Shown: piece after piece, positions 56,801-64,000 of the stretch
Layout of the letters: each line of letters begins with the position of its first letter
Numbering within the stretch: the first letter of the stretch is position 1
NCBI GenBank assembly: GCA_023055505.1
Contig: JALIRH010000043.1
Location: 258,001-322,000 of the forward strand
Length of the DNA: 64,000 bases
Source of the DNA: Callipepla californica brunnescens
Taxonomy: Eukaryota; Chordata; Aves; Galliformes; Odontophoridae
Direction: 5' to 3'
Position numbers and translations under genes: made by a program
The notes under the pieces: generated by a model
What the model was told of the DNA's origin: nothing
Database searches by the model: none
What the model saw: the letters and a program-made list of their open reading frames with translations, nothing else

Positions 56801-59800
56801 CAGGGAGATGGGACTGGCAAGGTTGGGGAATGGAGGGTAAAAAAAGATCGAGGATGTTTTTTTAGAAGTGAAATACTTCCACCTTGCTACTCCCCTGGTG
56901 CTGATCCATCAAAGTCCTTCCCTGACTCAGAAAGCCTGCGCTGCTCTCCCTACAAGGAATGTGGGAATGTCACTTGAAAGGTTTTCCCCTATCCCCTAAG
57001 CCCACAGAGCAAAATGGACAGCAGCAAAGGATGGGACCCAGGATGGGAATCAGGACTAGCAGAACACAGGTGAAAAAGCAAGAACTCTTTTCATACACAA
57101 CTACACCAGCTGGCCGACACGCAAAGCCCTCCCCCCACCCCTGCCCGTGCTGCCAGCCCCCTCCTCTCCCGCAGCCGGGATGAGGCTGCAGACCCTTCAC
57201 AGCTCACACCACGCCAAGCTGCTCTCGCCAGGAGCTGCACCATTCTGGGCTCTGGCACATCCACACGGCCTCCAGGCTCCTGTCTGCAATGCATTCAGAT
57301 GCAGACCTTTCAGAAGAGGAGGTACAAGCCTGCAGCAGAGGAGGCAGGATGAGTTGGAGGCTACCAAAATCTATTCCTAGTTCTGACACCCAAGGTGAGA
57401 AAAAACACATTATCCTGCTGGCTAGAGGGAAGGCAGAATCCTTCCTTCTGGTCTATTTAAACTGCTAGTTTTGAGGAATGGGATGGCACCTTATTGCCTA
57501 GGAACAGCAGCTAGTACCAAGTCACTCTGCTTCAGCAGGACCTCATGCTCCTCTCATGCACCCATGTGCATGGAAAGGATTCACCCCCGTCCACAGCACA
57601 AAGGGAATCTGTCACTGTCACAGGGCAGCCCCAGGGACTGGGCAGTGATACAGCCAAGGAGAGCAGTTCACAGGGTGTTCTGTAAGGATACCTAAAACCT
57701 TTACAGGACAAGAGCTGCCCTACAGGACAGAACAAGAGTCGTTCCTGCTCTGCAGGGCTGGGATTCTGGATCCTTCACACCATGCAGTGTGCACACCTCA
57801 GAAACTCTCCATCCTGTGGGAGCTGTGGCATGGTGGAAGCCTGGACCACCACTCCGGATTCAGTTTAACAAATGAGAAATAGGATGGAAAGTGTTTCAGG
57901 TGCAGGAACTGCTTCCTGCCTGCACCCAGCACAGGGCTGTCCCACTCTCCCTCCCTGGGAGGTTCAAAGGTGCAAGTGGGTGGCAGTGCAGATGGATCTT
58001 CGTAGCATCTCTATCCAAGACTGTTACTCACCTACTGGCACCACGATGCAATGCCAGGAAGACAGAAGCTCCCTGCAATAAGCCAGAGCTGGAGCAGACA
58101 CACAGTGCTGTCATAGAGGATGGCAGGCCTGGGATCACTGCTGAAGGGACAGCAAACACAGGGGCACATGCAGCCCCAGCAACGTGGCAGGCCAGGGCCC
58201 TGGAGCTATGCAAGTGCTTTCAATCAACTGTAACAACATCACATCCCATATTTGTCCACAAGTCCTCTAACAAGGCATAATAACCCAGAGCAGAGCAAGA
58301 AACCCAAGAAGCAATCCTGGCAACTTAATGAGTGCCCCTTGTCCATCAACATCATGACAGCAATCCCAGATTGTTAGCCATCAGGAGCTTCAGGTGGAGA
58401 GCTCTCCCTTGCCCTGCGATGCTGCTAGGACAGCTTCTCCAGCTGTACCACTGGCAGGGGCATCCCGGAGAAGCTCAGCTCACCCTCCCCTCCAGGAGGC
58501 AGCCAGGAGGGCCTTGGCTGTCACACAACCTCTGCTGCTGTGCCTGAGTTACTGAAGAGCCAGAGTCTATGGGGGATACCAGAACATGACAAACCACCTC
58601 CCGTGGCACAAGCCTGAAAGAAGAGAAAGCTAAATACACAAGGATCCCAAGTCCCTGGGGATCGTGCCAGCTTAATATAGCCCAGCAGAGGTCCTGATCT
58701 GCTGAAAAGTGACAGCAGAATCAGCAGCAGTGGGGGAAACACACTGCTGCAAGCTGCTGCATCTCATGATCTTTCAGAGGAAGCGCAGTGCCAGAAGCCC
58801 CAAGGATATGATCAGGGAGGTCAGTTCTGATCCTCGATTTAGTGATATGACGAAGACTTTTGCAAAATGCAAACACTCAGCAAGGCTCCTGGCCGTGCAC
58901 GGTCAGCCCAGGAGGGCTGGGGAATGGTGCCCATGGAGATCTGCTGGCTAATAACAGCACGGGGGATGAAAGGACACCAGATAAACACAACATTCACAGA
59001 ATTCTTTTCCCTGCGTAAATAAAAGCTATCTTCCATTTCCTTTCCATAGCAGTTTACAGTTCCAACATATTAGCTGTTGTTTTGGTAGCATTTTGAAGTA
59101 TGTACTTCCCAGAAATTTAAGCACTGTTTCTCTCTTTCGGGTAAGAGGGGAAATCTCCTCACTGCGGGACAAGGGCAAGGCACAACTCCTAGAGCACACG
59201 ATTCAGGATACCTTCCAAAGCTTGTTATACCATTCCCATTCAGCCTCTGGTAACAGACTTCAGCCCATATATGCTATGAAACAGAAAGAAATTGGGGGCA
59301 CACATGATTGAAACCCCTCATTCCATGTCTCAACAGCACAATGTGAGCTTGGATCGCTCATTGGTACCGACACTGCGACGTCAAGGGAGCTCAAGAACGG
59401 GAGATTCCGGAAACAAAACCTAACGAAGCTGTGACTGAGGGGTCAAACATCAAAGAAACACAAACTCTGACTCCCACCACGAGTTATTACCATTCCTCTC
59501 TCACAACCACAACATTCATCGTTCAGATTTGTACACAATACAAGAGAAGAAAAAAGGGAAATCCCAACAACAGAACTGAGAACCGACAGCAGCACGGACT
59601 TACGGTACAGAGCTGGGACAAGCGGGCCAGAAAAACCCAAGGAAAGGGGAGAAGCACAGAGATAAGGAAGGAGCACACGGACTGAACCGGTCCTGCCCGT
59701 GCAGGCAGGAATGGGCACGGACATGTGGCCGTGGTTCACTGCGTGGTGACGTCTGAGAGCTGCACGGAACAAACACACCCTTGGGCTCCTGGAGGCTCCT

Positions 59801-59849
59801 CCAGAAGAGCCACAGATGCGTAAGTGCTGCCACCCCTCACAGGAAGCTC

Positions 59850-60145
59850 AGACTAATTTATGAATAAATCCACAAATTCTGATGGAGGTGAGCGAGGAAG
59901 AGGACGCAGTCAAACTAATTTGACTTTATTAATTAAAAAAACCACCAAGTTTCATCACCCCAACACTCTTCGGAGGTTGTGTGAGTGTGGAGGGGAGTTA
60001 TGCTCATTAATTATGCAGAAAATGCAAAACTATCATCCTCTGAATGAGTTTAAAATAAGGAGAAACCCTTTCAGGATGGGGAGAAATTACTCCCCAAGGC
60101 AGCTGAAATTTCTCTTGCAACTTCAAAGGGCAATAAATTATTCAA
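59850..60145. promoter_or_regulatory. Candidate conserved non-coding element
   Basis: AT-rich, non-repetitive, with ACTTTATTAATTAAAAAAAC, GCTCATTAATTATGCAG and AATAAATTATTC. Dense TAATTA/ATTAAT cores suggest homeodomain binding. The call is by texture only. Confidence 0.3.
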
Positions 60146-60170
60146 ATTGCTCGCGCCACTCCACACGCGC

Positions 60171-60187
60171 TCTCTCTCTCTCTCTCC
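60171..60187. repeat. (TC)n microsatellite
   Basis: Eight consecutive TC dinucleotides. Confidence 0.9.
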
Positions 60188-61464
60188 CCGTCTCAATTTT
60201 ATGCTCCTGACTCAATTAAGGGTTTGGAGGACTTTGGAGAAACTTTGCGGAATGCTGAACCGGTTGCAGCTCCTTCTATTTATTTATTTCTTTTTTAAAG
60301 CTTTACTTTTCCTCTTGGCCTCAAAAGGAAACAGGAATTGCTTTATGCATTCCAGATGAAACGAGCGTGGCGTTGGTTTCACCCACGCTCGGAAGAAACG
60401 CCGTGTGTGTGTGCAGAAAGCACAGCAGGACCTGCTGAGAATGCTCTGCACGATGGCACTGTGAAGACAAGGAGCTCCATATTCCTTCGTGCCAATGGCT
60501 TAAATCGCTCATTGTCATTTCCCCTTTCAAAAAATAAAATCTGACTGCTTTCACGAACTTCAAGGTCCTCCAGAATTACAGGCAGCTGCACTGCAGGAGC
60601 ACCGTAGCTGTCAAAGGTGGGCATTGGGATCAATTATGCTGCAAGAGAACATCTTTGACTGGAGGAGGGGCACAAAGTAAATAAAACAGTTCTTTGGAGA
60701 CTGCCTTGCAGGCCAATGTGAGCCCAGACTCCATCCCACGCACACCAAAGAACGACATTCCTCTGGTCGGGTGTCCTTGAGAAGCACTCTGCTTCGCCTT
60801 CTAAGAATAATACTGGGCTTGCCAGGCCACAGAAAGCTGGAATACCCTCACAGATTCCCTTCAGCGACCCAGAAGATTTGCACCTAGCTGGTCTTGAAGA
60901 GACACGAGCACATGGACCTCTCTGAACAGCCGATGTGACCCAGGGGCTCTGGGACAGCAAAGCTGCCATCCTTCCTGGCAGTGTGCATGAGAAGTGCCTG
61001 CTGCAAAGCACCCGGAGGGGGAGGTCACGGGGAACGGGCACCTCCTTCCTGGAGAGGTCCCATGCAGATGAAAGCCCCGGCTTTGGCACACAGGTATGGG
61101 GAAGACAGACGTTCCCTCCATCACGAACACCATGCAATGACATTTTCGCACAAGCTGCTTGTTTACACAACAAACAGATGCTCTTCTCCCCTGCCTCAGC
61201 CATCCAACCAAGCTGAGCAGCAAGAACCCCCAGCTGGGGAAAGATCCTTCACCAGGAGACACCCATGGCTGGGTCCCAACCACCCGTGGCTGCTCTGTCC
61301 CCAGGTGCACCTCGGCTCAGATTAATGCAATCAGTGTCTGCAGTGTGGGGCACAGCTGAGCCCCGGGAGGTGACATCCCCTGCCCCCAAGGAAGCTCTCT
61401 CAAAAGATGATTTATTTCCTCTCCTGGTCCTATAGGAACAAAAACTTCCCAATTTAAGTTATCT

Positions 61465-61495
61465 AAAAAAAAAAAAAAAAAAAGAATAAAAAAAA
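61465..61495. repeat. Poly-A tract
   Basis: A run of 19 A, then GAATAAAAAAAA. No recognisable retroposon body sits 5' of it. Confidence 0.85.
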
Positions 61496-62395
61496 TGACA
61501 TCATTCGATCCAGGCAGGCAAGGTTTAATTTAATCAGGCACTTAAACAAGGTGACACAGAAGCTTAATTCAGTGTCCTTGAGCAGGATGACAACTAGTCC
61601 AGAACCCTCAGCAACCGCAGGCTGGATCGCAGCTGGCAGACGGAGAAGGCAGCGAAGGGAAGGGCAATTCAGAAGCAAGGACACCAGGTGTCCCCTCGCC
61701 TACAAAGGAACACAGCCAAGAGGGGCCGGGAGGGGAAAATGGGGTCACGGCATCCCAGGAGGGTGAACTCAGACCCCACCTCTGCAGGAGCAGCACTCAG
61801 GGACCCACGCGCACCACCACAGGGCCGCCCTGCAGCTCCACGGTGGGGCTACAGCACCCGTGAGTGCTCGTGGGGCCAGCTCAGCTCCAGCACAGCGTGC
61901 CACCTTCCATCGCCTGGGCAGCATCACTGCTTCGCCACCAGCCAGCCCTGCACTCAGAGATGGAGCTGCTCTCACACTGCGCAGAGGAACATTATCTTCC
62001 TGCTGCCGCCATCTCAACGCGTCCATCAATCCCTAGGACAGAACCTCCTCGATTTCTACAGCCATCTGACGTGACAGCTGCTGTCCTGGACAACAACAGG
62101 CAAAGCCAGGACTTCCAGAACCCAGAAGAGACAACAGAGGGATCACTGCAGCGAGCAAGGGGAGCTGAACACTGAGCGCAGCTCCGCACCTCGCCCTGCT
62201 GCTCCAACACACAGTGCTGCCCAAACCGGGCTACGTGGGGCCCTGTCCGAGCCCTGCACGTTCTGTGTCCCCGTGCTCTCTGTCCCTGCTGCCATCTGCT
62301 GCCAGCTGTGCATTGCGGCCCCCACGCACGCGCCCGGCGTGAATTACTGCGCTCTCCAAATTAACGATGGAACAAGGGCAATTACCAGGGAAGAA

Positions 62396-62720
62396 AGTCA
62401 GGGGAATGCACCATAAAAGAGGCTTTATTCTTTTATTTTGTCAATTGCAATTTGGCTTTAATTATTTATGGTAATACCAGTGTGCTGGTAAGTGTTCTAT
62501 AACATGATTTATAAAAGGAAGGAAACCTAAGTAATAAGTAACATTCGCTGCTGCATCTGCTATTAAATCTTTGCTGGGGCGGAGAGGCACACACCAGCCC
62601 TGTGTATGCAAAGTACCAATTAGCAAAGCACTGCTGTAAGACGCGAGGCTTTCATCAATGGGAAAAATCCACTTGAAAACAGCGAGCATGCTGATCTCAG
62701 TTATAGAAATTACCACGTTT
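62396..62720. promoter_or_regulatory. Candidate conserved non-coding element
   Basis: AT-rich complex sequence (TTTGTCAATTGCAATTTGGC, TTTAATTATTTATGG, ATGATTTATAAAAGG) far 5' of the Ig1 exon in the presumed first large intron. The call is by texture only. Confidence 0.3.
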
Positions 62721-63358
62721 CTATACAGCAAGTGGCTTTTTATCTGCCGTGGAGGAGCACTCAGACGGCGCGCGGTGCTCCCTTGGGTGGCACGGAGGTC
62801 CCGGGCTGCCCGAGCAGACAGCGACGTGGGGCTGCCTCTGCATCTGCACCACGTGGGATGCTGGACGTGGTGCACGGATGCTGTGCTCACTGCACAGGTC
62901 TGAGGGCTGGGCTGGCTGCGCAGCCAGGGCACGGACACAGCTGGGAGCTGCTCCACTGCCCGGACCCATTGCCTGACCTCAGCTGCTTGGCTTCCTCTAA
63001 GCCCTCCAATGCGCAGCCACGTGAATCTGCAGCAAAATGGTGATGTGCTCCGTCCAGGGAGGGCCCCAGAAACAGCAATTCCCTCTACAGCTGCCCTGGG
63101 CTGCATGGGAGAAACAATGGAAGCTTCTCAAGTAAGAGCAGCACGCAGAAAGCAGCGTGGTGCTTTGGATTTTTAATTTAAATAGCAGTTTCCTTTAAAT
63201 AGAACATTCCAGCCATAGAAAGGTTTAAATCACTGACTGAGATCAATTAGCCTAGGAAGCAAGAGAACTATTTTAATGGCCCTTTGATTGCAGAGGCCAC
63301 AGCTTCTCCAACGCTGTGCTGAAGAGCAGGCAAGCTCCAGCTCTCAGCTTTGCAGCAG

Positions 63359-63405
63359 GGTGCTGCGGGATGCTGCGGTGCTGTGGGGTGCTGTGGGGTG
63401 CTGCA
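63359..63405. repeat. GGTGCTGTGG-type minisatellite
   Basis: Four to five degenerate copies of a ten-base unit (GGTGCTGTGG or GGTGCTGCGG). Confidence 0.8.
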
Positions 63406-64000
63406 AGCCACCGGGGGCTTCCCACTTGTGATGGGAACTTCTACGGCAATGGGGACACAGCCTGGCACCTCCTAGCTCTGCCCCGGGTGCTGTGTGACCC
63501 CAGCAACCCCTCATGATGAACTGGAGCAGGAAATGGGGTCAGCATCATGGCGAGCGCAACTGAATGGATGCTGGCCAAGGGATTAAGCAAGAGGCAGCGT
63601 GAAAAAGCCCAGGGCCATCTGATGGGAGAGGCTATTGTCAGAACAGAGTGACAGCTCCTCACGCAGTCTCCGCAGTTGTGACAGACAAAGCTGTTTGCTG
63701 TTTATATGCCTCAGCAGGGAGCAGTGCAGACGAACTGGGATGCTGCTGCCCAGCCTGGCACAGAACTCAACAGTCCCTCTAAAATCAGGAGCTACTGAGC
63801 CACCATCAGCAGTCACCCACGGCTGCAGCCTCAGAGCAATGCAGGCAGCTGCCATGGTCTGAGCAGCACCCCGGGGCTGCACAGCATCAGGAGATGCTGA
63901 CACGTTCTATGGGCCAGGAGAAAAACCTCCTGGTGCACCATCTGTACCTCGAGCAGGGAGAGAGGCCCTGCCTTGGTCACCAAGCCCTGCAGCCTGCACA

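Larger units (their letters stand above)
51632..64000 (-). other. PTPRS: Sequence 5' of the first Ig1 exon, probably PTPRS intron
   Basis: This 12.4-kb stretch should be the intron before Ig1, because the Ig1 exon starts mid-codon. I scanned the minus strand for a short ATG exon with a hydrophobic leader and a phase-1 donor and found none that convinces. It holds a CR1 3' end near 52.1 kb, poly-A at 61,465-61,495, TC repeats at 60,171-60,187, a small GC minisatellite at 63,359-63,405 and three AT-rich candidate conserved elements. Confidence 0.65.

Noticed and set aside
58028..58213. Minus-strand ORF ending at a GTGAGT donor, considered as a leader exon
   Set aside because: The frame with a hydrophobic stretch leaves two bases at the donor, not one, and the frame with the right phase has a stop and no ATG.
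1..64000. Prokaryotic features (operons, CRISPR, phage, ribosome-binding sites)
   Set aside because: Split exons with GT-AG introns, CR1 remnant and microsatellites show vertebrate DNA; no such features were seen.

Overview
The window is vertebrate nuclear DNA, almost certainly from a bird. It carries one gene on the minus strand, split into small exons with canonical splice sites and separated by non-coding sequence. On the plus strand at about 52.1 kb there is a segment that reads like the 3' end of a CR1 LINE, the dominant avian retroposon. The encoded protein matches the avian form of receptor-type protein tyrosine phosphatase sigma (PTPRS, called CRYP-alpha in chicken). Identification rests on remembered family sequence, not on a search. 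Species cannot be named from the sequence alone.

Layout, read 5' to 3' on the minus strand (high to low coordinates). From 64.0 to 51.6 kb there is upstream intron; no convincing signal-peptide exon was found there. Ig1 lies at 51.6-50.4 kb, Ig2 at 43.6-34.6 kb, Ig3 at 22.6-22.4 kb, FN3 domains 1-2 at 20.2-19.6 kb, FN3-3 at 19.1-18.6 kb, FN3-4 at 13.1-12.8 kb, FN3-5 at 11.6-9.1 kb, FN3-6 and 7 at 5.7-5.1 kb, and FN3-8 at 4.4-3.5 kb. The membrane-proximal region with the furin-type site is at 3.2-2.6 kb and the transmembrane helix at 1.24-1.08 kb. The two cytoplasmic phosphatase domains lie beyond the left edge.

Reading the introns by eye added five phase-preserving microexons, four of them too short to appear as ORFs: meA3 (9 nt, ETF), meA6 (18 nt, EGTPIR), meB (12 nt, ELRE), meC (27 nt, WETDDTAEY) and a 12-nt juxtamembrane exon (N-K-P-D-S junction). 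They sit where alternative mini-exons of LAR-family receptors are known to regulate binding to postsynaptic adhesion partners. In all, 22 coding exons (17 ordinary, 5 micro) join in one open frame with no frameshift or premature stop, giving about 3.83 kb or about 1,275 codons of ectodomain, transmembrane and juxtamembrane sequence.

The rest is intronic: simple repeats, short retroposon remnants (CR1, a MIR-like SINE), a CA-rich minisatellite block, GC-rich patches, and several AT-rich stretches that look like candidate conserved non-coding elements. No RNA gene, CRISPR array, operon or second protein gene was supported.
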